Shown in pieces: positions 1 through 53,949 of a stretch of 64,000 bases of DNA. The stretch comes from Notamacropus eugenii (lineage: Eukaryota > Chordata > Mammalia > Diprotodontia > Macropodidae), in assembly GCF_028372415.1 (NCBI RefSeq), contig NC_092874.1:114472744-114536743 (forward strand), in the 5' to 3' direction. The notes below the pieces were generated by a model. It saw only the letters and a list, made by a program, of their open reading frames with translations, ran no database searches and was not told where the DNA came from. How positions within the stretch are numbered: position 1 is the first letter of the stretch; each line of letters begins with the position of its first letter. A program made the translations under genes and the position numbers.

Positions 1-650
1 AATCTTCTGCTGTTTGATTGGTAATAATTTCAACTACTGCTTGGGGTCTGATTAGTCTATTTAATAGATATATAGGGGTTCTATAACCCCACTCTCATCT
101 TGAGCCCAAATTGCAGGCCTCTGATTATCCTCTCAGGAGGCCAAGTGTCACCCCACCCATTTGCATTTCCAGTTTGAGTGAGGAAGGCGTCAACGTTCCT
201 CTTCCTTTTGGCTAGATCATCATATAGAGGAACCCCCAGATGTCGTTTCCCTGATTCAGGCAAGAAAAAGAATTTAGGTCTCACCAATCCAATATAACAA
301 ACACCCCTCCAGTTTAACGGAAGGTGAGTATAAGCTGTCTGTCCACATATCCAATAATGTCCTCTCAAAGCAGGATTTTCCTCTAGAAACAGTCTTACCC
401 TATAATCCACAGCCGCAAAGTACTTCACATCTTCCCGGCCTAATGGTCCTCCTTTCATGATCTCTGACTTACACCTCCATAGTTGTTGCTTCCTCTTCCA
501 TATACAATGTTGATAATTCTCCCCAGTTCTATTGATTACACTCCAGAAAGTATCAAACATCATCCTATGTGTCCCATTCTCCCACTTCCATACCCATTCT
601 TTATATTCTGTGTTATTCTTAGTACTATTCATATATATGCAACTCCACAA
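1..650 (-). pseudogene. env fragment of the retroviral fossil
   Basis: The minus-strand translation over 81-650 shows class I env surface-subunit features: a CGQ..YTHLPLNW.G.C block followed by FFFLPE, and a GWGDTWPPERII block. Sequence further toward the window start recalls the NR.IRLQAV..IITNQT region of the transmembrane subunit. The gene runs off the window. It is a fossil, and its longest open stretch is about 190 codons. Confidence 0.75.
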
Positions 651-659
651 ATAGTCGTA

Positions 660-3600
660 GTCATGACCCCTTCACATTCTTTCCTTTATGAATCCTTCCC
701 TTCATACAGAGATTCAAAGGGAAAGGTAAATTAATGAATTGTCCATTTAGAGGTTCCATATCGTACAGCAGTCTGGAGAGAAGTATCATCTTATGCAGTT
801 TTCTGATCTGGATGCTCCTTCAAACAGTCTTCAGCACAGCATCTCAGCATCTTCTTCTCTTTATCTTCTTGTAGAAATCCAGATGTCCACTCTCCTACAA
901 AACTGAACTTAATACCATCTTAGATTACCATTCTTATCACTCTTACAAAAATCAAAATTGAAACTTTGACAAATTGTCATTTTTTTTAAAAAAAAAGAAA
1001 AGAAAAGAAAATTCACATTAAAATGCAGCTTCTACATTTCACAGTAATTCATTATTCATTCCCTCATTAGGAAGATGAGATTTCACTAAGGAGTCAATAC
1101 CAGGCTCCAGTACTTACATAAATACAATTAATAATCATTTTAAACACAGTGCATATCACATCATAAAACAATTCCAACTTCTGATCATGTGATGCTTCTT
1201 TTAAAGCATTTACAATATAGTCCACAAACCATTTTTCATTTAACATTAACCAACTAAGATAAAATAATAACTATGCATGCTAGCCTCACAAGCCCTTGAC
1301 CTGATTGTCTTCACAATATTGCTAAGAATTAAAGGACCCTAACTTATTGTTGTTGGTCTAAAGTCTTAAACCTATTAGCTTAATTTTAGACTTAACCTCA
1401 GATGTTCCCCTACCAACAATCTATTATTCAACAGATCTGGTATTATTACTTACAAAACTTCTGATTTTAGGAATTTGCCGTTAAGAGTAGGGACACTGCA
1501 GGGAAACAACATCTCCCTTACTTCATGTCAGTTCCAGCCAGGAGTAGATTGTCAACTGGCATTCAGCCAGGCTTAAAATCTACCAGGTGTCAGTGGGGAA
1601 ATTGAGTCAGAAGAATCCTACCTCAGCTCAGCTTGAACAGCCGCTCTCCCGACCTTCCCATGAGATCAGCTTTTTGCAGTTCATACCAGCATCTCATAGG
1701 CTTACTGGCATCATGGATCAGTGGCTCAGACCACCTCTCTTGCTAACCACACCTGGAGTTAGACTCAAAAGAACAATCAGTTAATAGTCCCACAAAAATC
1801 TTAAAATAGCAAGCTCCAATAATCAGTTTCAGACATGACTGATTTCACATTGGCCAAGGAACATCTTTTGAAGCAGGTCTTAAGTAGCCTACATGCCTTT
1901 CTATACGTGTTCTAGTTCCTGATTGAATAACAATCATAAGTCATTGCTCTAGTAGATTTATATCTATTTCCCAAACTACTTTATCCCTTTCTAACCCTGC
2001 TCAATCTAAAAGAATGAGCTACACATATGATAAGTTCAAACACCAACTTGAATTTTTATGTTCATGTAATGAATTCAAATCAAAACAATCATTTAACTTT
2101 CAATACCAAATGTTACCAGAGACTACCTACCTCTAAGAAAATTAGACTGAAATTCTTTTTCCCAAACTGAAGATGTCTCTGATTTAGTCTCAGTAATTAA
2201 TTCAGTCAATTGTTTTAATACTAATTGCTTTTACATCATTTTGTAACCTGTAAAGATCTCATTCCAAGTTGGGACCTTTGTCTATTACCCCAAAAGAGTT
2301 TTAGTCTCATTTGCCTAAAGGCCCTGGAAAACCTCACCTTGAAAACTCCTTGGGTTTTTTTGCTTTTTTTTCCACATGAACTGGCTCTCCTAAGGTCCAC
2401 TCTATCACTATGCCCAAGTCTATTCTACTTCCCACTCTTAATTCTATCAGTCCAAATCTCCAGTTTACTGGCCACTCCCATCAAGACCATTCCTGGAGCT
2501 CCCAGACCACCTGGGGCCACCCCCCCCCCCTTTTTTGTAAGGGATTCCTTTCCCTGAATTCTTCTGTAAATAAAATACAATTACAGTTAACTTTAAATCC
2601 CAATCTTGTTCTATGGAACAATGATACAACATCTATTTATTCCCATTAGATTTAGAAAGAATGTTCCCAGGGATTTTATTTACATCTTAGATCTTAAATT
2701 TGCCCTAAAGAGCCAATCACTGAAGATCATTTCTTATACATTTTCAAATTCTCACCAAGCAAGTTCTATATACAATCTCCTCAGCTGCTGGGGCTGGACT
2801 TGTTACTAGCCTGAGGACTGCTTCTTTTCCCACATATACACACAGTGTACCAGCTTTAGGTTTTAGCATTAGAATTACAAATGGCAAACATAATTTTCAT
2901 AAGTGATAACAAATTGTTTTAGCTAGGAACCTGAACAATAAATTTCAGATGACATCAATTGCATTTTCATATCCTATTAGAGAAACTAAATTCTTCCCAC
3001 TTTTGTAACTTACAAATACAAATTGGATAGGTAGGCCTTCCAAAAACCCATACAAAAGATTTTACAAAGTATTTCTTAATACAACAAATATTTCCTCTCT
3101 TACGAACAGTTTACAATTTATCACAACTCCCTTGAAACTAATCGACAGAAATCGCAAGAAAAGACCTAAACCCGAAGCCTTTTCACATTTGCCCATAAAC
3201 TTTTTTTTACAAACATAACTTTAGAGTAAATGCTTGATTCATGGCAAAAACAATTTTAGCTAAAATTTCCTTTTCAACAGCAGAACTAAACTTTTAAATA
3301 ATACATCCTCAGATGGAACAGGCTTGAAAATCACACCCATATATATACATGTACATTTTTTTAAAGCGTTCTCATTTTCTCAAGAAGAATCCTACAACAA
3401 GGAAACTTTTACAAAAAAATTCACAACAGCTCTTTTTAACCAATTCATTAATTAACTTAACAATGCAATTTCTAATATAATATTTAGATGGATTACCTAA
3501 AAATTTAAACTAAAGTTTACTTAAAACTTAAAATAAGCCATTAACCTATTTAGCTCTTTTTATAACCAAATGTAAGTTTTAAATTATCCAATTTCTATCA

Positions 3601-4550
3601 CATCCTTTTAAAACCCCAATCTATATGTAATAAATTAAAAAATTAAAATTGTGTAACAATTACATTAGATTAATGTTGCATCTGACAAATACCTATCCTT
3701 TTGTTACTGGATCTAACATTTTTGGCAGAAATGCCACTGGGTGTCTCTGCCCTCCTCTTACTTGTGCCAGGATTCCCAAGATCACCCCCTTCTGGCCCTC
3801 CCACTCTGCAAAGAAAAAGTAAAACCTAAACTTATTATCTTTTACTTTAAATACATTGTCTGGCATCAAATACATTGATCTAATTAAACCTAAATTCAAA
3901 ACTCTCAGCTCTAAGTTCCTTACTTGAGAATTTTTTACTTTCTAATCTTCTGCTTACTTCCACCAAACTTTAATAAATTCTAACCTATCTTAAACATTAA
4001 ATTAAGAATGACACATTTCACCTATTCACAATTCCAAAAATGACCAGAATGAATTCAATTAACTTTCTGTTATTTCCCAATACACTAAAATTTTTTCTTT
4101 TGAGTGAGGCAGGAAATGGTTAAATGGTTGCTAGCATGCCTCTTTGGTCTGAGGGAAAAAGATAAATTCCCTCCCTCCCTTTTGTACTTCTTCCAAGCCT
4201 TCTGATTACACAGTACCCCTGCTGCTCTCATCATCTCTACCTGCTTAAATTCTCATGCCTTTCCCTCAAGCCACTTTGAAACTGCACATAACTTATTTCT
4301 TTCTACTCCTAACCTGACATTTCTCTTGCATTCTTTTACTTGCTGTTACCAACCATATAAACTGAACAGTAAAATAATTTTTCTCTCCCTTTCTCTCCTT
4401 CCTTGTCCCTCCGCCCCTCTGAAACTAGTCTGGAGGGGTTGAAGAGAGGAGTAACAAGAATTTCAAGGACAGTTCAGCTCAGCCTTTCTGCTCCTGCTGG
4501 CTGGCTGGCTAAATTTACAACCTTATCAGATAAAAACAGAGACACACAGA
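660..4550. other. AT-rich interior of the retroviral fossil
   Basis: Apart from the pol piece near 3.7 kb I see no coding signal. The stretch is AT-rich with a C run near 2521-2532. It could be decayed pol, or unrelated sequence inserted between the retroviral ends; the bases alone do not decide. Confidence 0.4.
3693..3800 (-). pseudogene. pol fragment (RT/RNase H junction) of the retroviral fossil
   Basis: The minus strand encodes HPVAFLPKMLDPVTKG, which resembles the (R)PVAYLSKQLDPVTKGWP block at the reverse transcriptase/RNase H boundary of class I retroviruses. The order gag-pol-env is kept, but the surrounding pol is mostly gone or unreadable. Confidence 0.6.
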
Positions 4551-4557
4551 CTCTCAT

Positions 4558-4800
4558 TCACACAGAAATACCAACACAACATATACAGACAAAACATTTA
4601 ACAGAATAGAATAGTACATATAGGTTTAAATTTTTGGCAAACCCAATCCTCAGAGGAACCATATTTGGGCCAGAATGTGCCTCCTCCTCCGATATCTTTT
4701 CACCCCATAGGAAACAACAAAACTTAATCATCTTATTCCTGTCCTTTCCTCTATAATTTGGTAATTTGTGCCAATTTTGTAATTGATTTCCCAAGGGACT
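4558..4800 (-). pseudogene. gag matrix fragment of the retroviral fossil
   Basis: The minus-strand translation contains GNQLQNWHKL followed by KMIKFCCFLWGEK. This resembles the start of gammaretroviral-type matrix proteins (a PLG..L.NW motif followed by a basic, cysteine-containing stretch). It sits about 570 bases downstream of the primer-binding-like site, as expected for gag. It is a fragment only. Confidence 0.5.
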
Positions 4801-5371
4801 ATTTACCGGTATTTCCTGACTCCATTCCTAAGCTTGTTGGGGTTTGGACTGCCCCTTCCCCATTCTTTTGGACAAGGGTTGTCACCAACACCTCCAAGTC
4901 TATGACTCAACAAATTTTGCTAGCTCCCTTGCTAGCTCTCAGTGGGGGTCACCCACCCACCATCAGTCACCCAGCAAATGTTTTTGGGGGCCCTTCACCC
5001 TGGGGTCCAGCAGTCCACCAATTTGGTTGAGAGTCATCACCTTCTCCCCGAGTCTATTCTAAGACTCAAGGAATTGACCCCCAGGCCTCCCTCCCCCCCC
5101 CTTCCCGCACTTACCGCTGGTTCATACAGTACAAGTTGCCTGACTGCAACCTTCAACACCAGCCAGTTGACATTTTCACGCACTTCACAGCTTGGGAGTC
5201 TTTGGAGTCCTTATCTCTGTTCTTTCTGTCCTCACTGAGTTCCTCTGCTTCAGGTTGTTACTTTGCAGAGAGGGAGGCCCGGCGACCCCATTTCAAAGAC
5301 CATGGGTGAATCTCTCCATGGGCGCCCAGTCTTTGAACTGAGTTGCCAGCCATCTTTCTCAAAAGTCACAG

Positions 5372-5391
5372 ATCCCGGACGAATGCCCCCA
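5372..5391 (-). other. Primer-binding-site-like sequence (tRNA-Pro type)
   Basis: The minus strand reads GGGGGCATTCGTCCGGGAT just after the LTR end. This resembles the tRNA-Pro primer site of gammaretroviruses (TGGGGGCTCGTCCGGGAT). It fixes the orientation of the element and the inner LTR edge. Confidence 0.6.
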
Positions 5392-5394
5392 AAC

Positions 5395-5609
5395 TGTGTG
5401 GGATGGCTCAGGTCCCTACATAAATCAATTACTCAGAGGCCTCTCAAAGTGATGACAGAAAGTTAATTTATTTACTAGATTCTCGAGAATTGGGACAATC
5501 CTACAGCAGTTCACCTGGAGTAGGAAAGCCAAAGCCAAAGAAAAGGCAGTGATATACATAGACCCTAACGCAAGTTCCCCCCCTCCGCCCCCACTGACCA
5601 TTATTTTCA
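5395..5609 (-). repeat. Candidate 5' LTR of the endogenous retrovirus
   Basis: On the minus strand the segment begins TGAAAATAATGG and ends with CA one base before the primer-binding-like sequence. It holds an AATAAA polyadenylation signal (5467-5472) about 70 bases before its end. About 215 bp is short for a gammaretrovirus-like LTR, so the outer (5609) edge is the uncertain one. The inner edge is supported by the binding-site match. Confidence 0.55.
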
Positions 5610-6084
5610 TGAGCTGAGAATATGATCTTACGTTCTAGACATGAAATCTAACTAATGCCTTTTGAAATGAAGACATTGAAGAATTAGGTAAACTTTATCC
5701 AATCATTAAGACCCTAATGTACTACACAGTTTTATATCCTTATATGGAATTATTCTGTTCTAAAAATATAGTAACCTTGAGCCTCTCAGTCTTGCCTCAC
5801 CCCTGGGAGAAGAATTACAATCTGAGAAGTCTTCACTAAACCTATCCCGCTCAGTAGGGACCAGGCCAGAGTGTTTTGATAAAGAGAATTACAGGGAAAT
5901 GTAAAAACTTAGCAAGGTGTCTTTCACATAGTAGGTAAGTAACAATTTTTTAGTTGAATTGGGTTGAACGATAATACTAAAACCAATCCTCAAACTAATC
6001 TTCATGCCAGCCACAGATGATGTTCCTTCCTAGCTAAATTAGAAAATGTAGTTAAATAACCCCATTATTATCCTTCTGTTCCAG

Positions 6085-21166
<15,082 letters not shown>

Positions 21167-21169
21167 AAT

Positions 21170-22200
21170 GGTCCGATTTCAATGGAAGTGAGAGAGAAGT
21201 TGGATGTTGAAGTGAGAATGTAAAGAGATACTTCTTCCCCCCGTCAGGGACATCCCAGAAGATACAGGTTTGATAGGCCTCCATCCTTCAGATGGATACC
21301 TTATAGCACTTTCTTCACTGGTGGGGCTAAATAGATGTTCAACTGTAATCATCAGCCATCTTCAAACTAGTTATTAATTCACCCATGCACAAATCACCCT
21401 TTTTCCATGCCCCATTTCCCACCTATAGTATAAATTTGATACATGTATCCTGAAATCCACAAAGCATTAACTTTATTATTGGCAAGTTTTGGAATGGGGA
21501 AGGGGGGATGTGATGGAATTAAAACTGTAATATTGAAATTATGTGTTTTTCTTTATTAAAGCCAAGAGTCCTCTTTTCCCAAGGGGTGGTGCTGAGGGGG
21601 TACGATCTGATTTGAATAGGGCCCTGGACTTTTCCCAGTATCCTGACTAATGTGGAAGGAGCAATAGCTGTCATATAAGTTGTTTGTTTGTCTGTTTTTA
21701 GTAAAAGGAATGAAAACCATCCTGATGACTTAATTGGTTCAAAGGACTAAGATGCAGGCCACTCATGTAGCTTCTTGGTGGCTTAAGTAAAAAAGCCAGC
21801 TCACCAGAGGCAGGAATTGTTCTCCCTCAGGCTTGACAGTCATGGCAGCATGGCCAACACAGACAGAAGGAGACTGAAATGGAATCAACACTGTATCCTT
21901 GCTGAATATCCTTTCCATGCTATGGCTAAGCACCCCTCCTTTTGTTAAATAGTCCACAAGTGTCTAGTTTCTTTCCAGTTCCAAACCTGAAGCATAAACC
22001 CAGCCTGAGCCAGGTTCAGATATCAGCCCCTAATTTTCTACCTTCTAGCTTTTTGCTGCAACAACTTCTCCCTCCCTAGAAGATAAAGAGAACTAGAAAG
22101 GTAGCCTGTGATTCCATAGTGGGGTGCAAGTCAGCTCTTGGGAATATTCTCACCAGTGCCCATGTTCCATCTGAAATTCAGGTACCCCAGGTCCTTGATA
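21170..22200. other. Intergenic tail-to-tail region
   Basis: This holds the 3' UTR of SLC23A4 and sequence between the two converging genes. I see no coding signal and no clear young transposon. A repeat relic begins near 22205. Confidence 0.5.
21555..21560 (+). terminator. Candidate SLC23A4 polyadenylation signal
   Basis: ATTAAA lies about 390 bases after the stop codon and is followed within 40 bases by a GT-rich run (ggggtggtgctgaggggg). No AATAAA lies closer to the stop. This is a candidate only. Confidence 0.4.
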
Positions 22201-22204
22201 GCTA

Positions 22205-22400
22205 TGCCTCCCTTCATTTGAATTCAATGGATATTTATTAAATCCCTACTATGCCCGAGAAATGGTGCTCATTGTTGGGGATGCAAAGATAGAAATGATA
22301 AAGAACATGCTTTCCAAGGAACCTGTGGTCTAATGGAAGGTGGAATTGAGTAACATAAATCACCGTGACAAAGAGAGAAGTAAATGTGGAAGGAAAGGTC
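22205..22400 (+). repeat. Interspersed repeat relic ('tttattaa..cctactatg' family)
   Basis: It contains atttattaaatccctactatgcc, then gaacctgtggtctaatggaagg, the phrases of an abundant marsupial repeat also seen near 16450, 17940, 20200, 34560 and 41540. I could not assign the family with confidence. A CA/TG run follows (22429-22470). Confidence 0.5.
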
Positions 22401-22704
22401 TGAGTAAAGTACTGTGAAAAATTTGAAGAGCACACACACACACATGCATGTGTGTGTATGTGTGTGTATGAATACCCATGTGAATCTTTACCTTGTATAA
22501 GAACTTTTCCCCTCTCCACCTAAAAGAAGACACAGTTCACTCACAGACCAAAACTTAAGGTTTACATTTAAATACTTTATAAATAGTCAGATCCTAAGAC
22601 CATTCCCAGGAAAGCCCACCCCAAAAACCCTCAAATGGAGTTGTGGGTGTGATCTCAGCTTTCAGCAATGCATTTAACCATGAACACTCCCCAGTCTTCC
22701 TCTC

Positions 22705-49205
<26,501 letters not shown>

Positions 49206-49609
49206 CTGCAATGGAATATTATGCCTTCTGCCTTTACTAAATAAATATACAGGAGGAAGGGAGAGAGGCAGAGAGATGGACAGACAGAGAGACTGAAACA
49301 GAGAGAGACAGAGGAGAGAGAGGCTGTGGATGGAAGCAAAAGAGGAAGAGGGAGAATGGAAGCAAGGCACCCCCTACATGCATACTCATTATGCACATCC
49401 GACCCTGACAGAAATACAGCACATGGTACCACACGGCATCCAAACCCAGCAGCTATCAATATTGGGTTGGCAGCCAGAGGTTCCCATTGAGTTACAGAAC
49501 AAGAATGCCAAGGCACTGGAGGAGTCTGACTTCTTCAATCCTTGATGTAGTTGATATGGTCAAAGGAGTGGCCTTCCAGTCCAATCCCTATCCCTAGATT
49601 CTAATTGCT

Positions 49610-49985
49610 AAGATACAATGCAAACTCTTTCACTTGGCAGTTCAGGCCCTTCACAATCTGGCTGGAAGCTCTTTCAAGACCTTTTTCCTAGTACCTCTTT
49701 TCCTGAACAGTATTTCCCATCAAACTAATCTGCTGCTGCCCTATCCCATCTCCAGTGTTAGCCTGTCCCTCATGCCTGGGGGCCATTCCCTCCTCCTGCT
49801 GCTTTGTAGAATTCAAATCTCAGTTCAGATACTACCTCCTACAAACTAGCAGCCTTTTCTAATTCCTCTCTCACTGGTCCCTGTCCCAAACTGATGCTAG
49901 CTTAAGGACACAGACTGCTTTTGTCTTGTATCTCCAGCACTGTGCTTTGCACATAGTAGGAGCTTAAAAAGGGTTGAATTCAACC
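49610..49985 (+). mobile_element. L2 LINE 3' relic
   Basis: It contains cagttcaggcccttcacaatctggc, ctcagttcagatactacctcc and a tttgcacatagtaggagctt tail, typical of L2. Confidence 0.7.
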
Positions 49986-49989
49986 ATGT

Positions 49990-51280
49990 TGATTTCTTCC
50001 AATTTTCATACAACTGAAACTCCTAAAAGATGACCCCCCACCATTGGATCATAGATTTAGAGCTGGAAGAAGGATGTAGAAGGTGTTAAGACCAACCTCC
50101 CTTATTTTACAGATAATGTTGGAAGAGATTAAGCGCCTTGCCCAGAATCAAACCATCCTCAGTATAGATAAGTGTAGAAATGTCTAAGAGTGGAGTTGAA
50201 CCAACTCTTGCAAAGCCAGTGGACTATCCATACCACATTGCCATGCCATAATGTCATCTACCTACAAAATGAGAAAGTCCCACAACCACCACAACAATAG
50301 CATTGGCTTCCCTTCACCTTGTGCTTTAAGTAGAGATTTATAGTCTTATCTTACTAGCCAGGATTACTGAAGATAATCCTTTCTTCTTTTTGAAATATCT
50401 CCACTATAGCTAACAATTTCTGGGTTTGCAGAGAGGGAATCCCTTCCCTATAGCAGGCAATGTTAGTAAACTCACTATCCCTCCTGCAGAAGATAGTGTG
50501 TTTCCCACTGTAGCCATAGCAGACTTGTGCAGACTATGCACTTATTTGTACAAGTTCCTGACAATTCACTCCTTAAAGGGATTTGGGGTATCCTAAGGTC
50601 ATGAAGGCATGTCCAGAGTGTTCCTTTTTTTGAGGGTAAGAATCACTGTCTCTCCAAAGCAATGCACTGATCATTCATTTCCTCATAATTATCATAAGCC
50701 CCAGTGATATGTTTGCCAGGGGAGTTCTGACAATGGTATATCAACTGTCAGCAACTAGGGGAAGGAAGCCTTGAAAGGAGAATCAATTCAAATGCATACT
50801 AAATCATAGATTTTAAAATGCTTCCCCCACCAATGGAAAGAATACTAGATTTAGTGTCTGATTACTCTGCCTGCTACTTACTACTCATGTGACCCTGGGA
50901 AGATCAAGCCTCTTCTCTGAGACTCAGTTTCCTTATCTGTAAAATCGGCACAATAACACCATCCCACAGAGGTCCTTGAGGTCAGGGATTGTTTTTATTT
51001 TTGTCTTTGCATCCTCAGTATCTAGCTCAGTCCCTGATGTGGAGCAGATGCTGGACAAATAATTGCTTCTTGAATTAAATTGCAATTTCTGTAAAAAAAA
51101 AAAAAATGACTCTAGTGAGCCGTAAAGGAAGCATTCCTTCTTCTAGTCTCCACCTGTAGCAAAAATGACAGCATGGCTATTTCTCTACATTTTATTTCCA
51201 GAGAGCTTGGAAAGAAGGCACTTGACAAACTTTTAATCTATATCTTCTGTTTCCTCCATCATGTGGTCTTCGAAGAGTGA
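49990..51280. other. 5' flank of the STRA8 ATG exon, old repeats
   Basis: It holds MIR-type bodies (gatttagagctggaagaagg near 50048; gtgaccctgggaagatc near 50888; ccctgatgtggagcagatgctgg near 51033). No exon is recognised, including any upstream STRA8 exon. Confidence 0.4.
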
Positions 51281-51282
51281 AA

Positions 51283-51612
51283 CAGGCACCACAGTGAAGA
51301 CACTGCCAGCCAGGCAGTCAGTCCTGGGTAAACGATCACCAGCCCATGAAAAGCAAAATCCAAACAAGCGCTCTTATTTTCTGCACTTTCCTAAAACAGC
51401 AACTCATCTGTGAAAGAGCTAGACAACCCAAATGATGACTTCTGTTTCTAAGCAGGCACCACAGTGAAGACACTGCCAAGCAGCCAGTCAGTCCTGGGTA
51501 AATGATCACCAGCCCAGAAAAAGGGAAATCCAAATAAGCCCTCTTTTATTTTCTGCAGTTTCCTAAAATCTGTGAAAGAGCTAGACAACCCAAATGATGA
51601 CTTCTGTTTCTA
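51283..51612. repeat. About 165-base tandem duplication
   Basis: Unit 1 (51283-51450) and unit 2 (51453-51612) both start caggcaccacagtgaagac and end atgatgacttctgtttcta. They differ by a few substitutions and a small deletion in unit 2. It is not an obvious transposon. Confidence 0.94.
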
Positions 51613-51984
51613 TGGCCTTTCACATGGCACTGAATCCTCACAAACACCCTGTGAGGTAGGTGCAGTAAGAATGAGCTACCACATGGAAGGAAACAGGCTC
51701 AGAAAGTCACTTGCTCCAAGACCAACTAGAAACTAGAAGAGCCACAATTCCATCACAGTTTTCTCACTGCTTTCCACGACCTCATACTGCCTTTCACTAT
51801 ACTGGTTATTAAAAAATTCTTTCTTTCCCTTCCCCCCAGAAAAAAAATAAGATTCTTCTCAAATACACCCTTTTTTCTGAACTACTAATTACTGGACTGA
51901 CTGTATAGAGGGAGGTCTTAAAGTCACTGGGTAATCCTGCATTCATTTTCTTGACTCTTTAGAACCAAATCTAACCATGTCATT

Positions 51985-52465
51985 TGCCTGTTCAAAAATC
52001 TTTTGCCTCTAAGATAAAACACAAACTTTCCTTGGTTCTTAAACTCCTTTGCAATCTGTCTCCAACCTATCTTTCCAGACAGATTTCACATTATTCTTCC
52101 TCATGCACTCATACACTCCAACCAATCTGCCCTATTTTAGACAGAACTTTCCATTACCTCTATGATTTTGCATAGGCTGTTCCCTCTACCTTTCCTCCTT
52201 ATCTCTGCCTCTTGGAATCCTTAGGTCCCTTATGATTTACAAGTGCCACCTCTTACTTACATAAAGCTTTTCCTGATCTACCTTTCCCCTAGATTTTTAG
52301 TGAACTCCTCATCCTGACATTACTTTGTATTTAGTTATCAGCGTATAAATTGTTTCCCTTACTCTCACACCAAAAGTTCAAGGATCATTTCATTTTTGTC
52401 TTTGTATCTCACTTTGTAACCCCCTCCCACATATATAAGACAATTAATAAAAGCTTGTTGAATTT
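51985..52465 (+). mobile_element. L2 LINE 3' relic
   Basis: It contains aactcctttgcaatctgtctcc, tttgcataggctgttccctc, cctcttggaatccttagg and tttttgtctttgtatctc. Confidence 0.7.
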
Positions 52466-52469
52466 AAAG

Positions 52470-53680
52470 TGGTCACCTAATCACTTTCTATACTATGGGT
52501 CGGCAGCCTTTCTGAGGTGGTCAGTCCAAAGTTTGCATCTATTCACTTCTTGAGATGAGTGGAGGGACAGTCTTTCTTCATGAATAGAGAGGATGGTGGC
52601 CACGTGCCTTCCACTGGGCAGACTGTCCAAAGGGAAAGGAAGACATAGGCCAAGGGCTATGTCCCATGAAAAATCAATTCTCAGGTTCCCTTTGACACCT
52701 GTGGCTGATGCCTAATCAGTGTTGTCCCTAAGTCTTCTGTCTTCCCAGCACCTCCTCTATCATAGCAAAAACTCACACTAAGAGAAAACTTGCTTACAAA
52801 GTTCTTGTAATACAAGTACTATTAATTCAGGGGTATGTTAGAGCCAGCTCATACCCAGATGAATGTTAAATTTCCAGTGTAAGCATTTACCTCTCAGGAA
52901 TTGGCAAAAAGCTACGAACCAGAGGTTGATTTATTGTTTTATTGACTTAAGAAAAGGATGAAATTGTTAATAATTCAGATTAAACCTAAAAGTGTGTTGT
53001 GAGCACATATGAGAGATCCAGGTGTTAAACATTTAGCAACACACCTCTAATTATCATACTTAGTTTACAGGAAGGAAGGAGAAGCTTAAAGAGGTTGGAA
53101 CTTAACCATAGTTAAGAAATGCTAGAGTTAGAACTAAAATCCAGAGCTTCTAACTCCCAATCTGATTGCTTCTCCATTATACTACAGTGCCCTGGTGTGT
53201 TGAGACACAGATCAAATGCTTTTATGGTTAATTAGCTACAAGGGATTGTGTCAATTATTTTGTTGGATTAAAATTTTGTTATATTGAATTTTGCCTAAAG
53301 TGAGTAAGTAATCTGCTGACCAGTGCTTGTTGAGATTTTCAGGTTACTGAACAGTCTACAAAGCTGATGATATGCCTAGGAAATAGGAAGGGCAAATAAT
53401 ACTATGTCTGCTTTGCAGATGAGGAAACTGAGTCAGAGAAGTTAGCTGACTGCTAAGGATCACAGCTGAGACAAACCCATGGAGGTTGACTCCAAGTGAC
53501 TCCAAGCCCACTAGACCACAGCTTGTCTCCCTGCTAGACAGAGTGGTTGTTGTAATGGTATTTGATCTACATGGCCAGATTCAGTCTAGACTGCAACTGT
53601 AATAACCACAAAAGGATGTAGTAGCCAAGAGAAATGATTAAGGGACAAATGAACCTGAAAGAATGAATTTAGAGAACTCC
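52470..53680. other. 5' flank of STRA8, old SINE relics
   Basis: Inverted MIR bodies near 53050-53200 (gaaatgctagagttagaac) and 53390-53530 (gcagatgaggaaactgag) are the only things recognised. Confidence 0.4.
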
Positions 53681-53681
53681 T

Positions 53682-53912
53682 ATAACTACACAGAATGGGA
53701 CAAAGGTTTTCTCTCCCCCAAACCAATAGTGTTGCCTTTTGCTTGGGCATAGAGATGAACTTATCTAAAAATTAAGAATATAGGTTAAAATGCTTTTATT
53801 TTTTAAATGAAAATACTGTATCCATAAGGCATTATGATTTCTTCTTTAAGAAGCAGTTTCCAGTGGCATGTTATGGAGCCCTGCACCTTGTCTTTCCTGA
53901 TCCTCCATGATC
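53682..53912 (+). repeat. Unclassified repeat, copy B (pair with 44979)
   Basis: It shares acttatctaaaaattaagaa, aggttaaaatgcttttatttt and cctgatcctccatgat with copy A, and has about 20 extra bases (aagaagcagtttccagtggc) in its right half. Confidence 0.75.
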
Positions 53913-53949
53913 CATGTTCCCCTGTCTGCTCACCCCATTCAACTTTATC

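Larger units (their letters stand above)
1..5609 (-). mobile_element. Class I (gammaretrovirus-like) endogenous retrovirus, broken, truncated by window edge
   Basis: Read on the minus strand, the parts come in retroviral order: a short LTR candidate (5395-5609), a primer-binding-site-like sequence (about 5372-5391), a gag matrix-like piece (about 4558-4800), a pol piece near the reverse transcriptase/RNase H junction (about 3693-3800) and env (650 to the window start). The space between gag and env is much shorter than a full gag-pol and is AT-rich without long reading frames, so much of the coding part is lost or decayed. Only one LTR is in view, so LTR divergence cannot date it; the decay suggests an old copy. 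It lies antisense to SLC23A4, probably in an intron. It is a fossil with many breaks. Confidence 0.8.
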
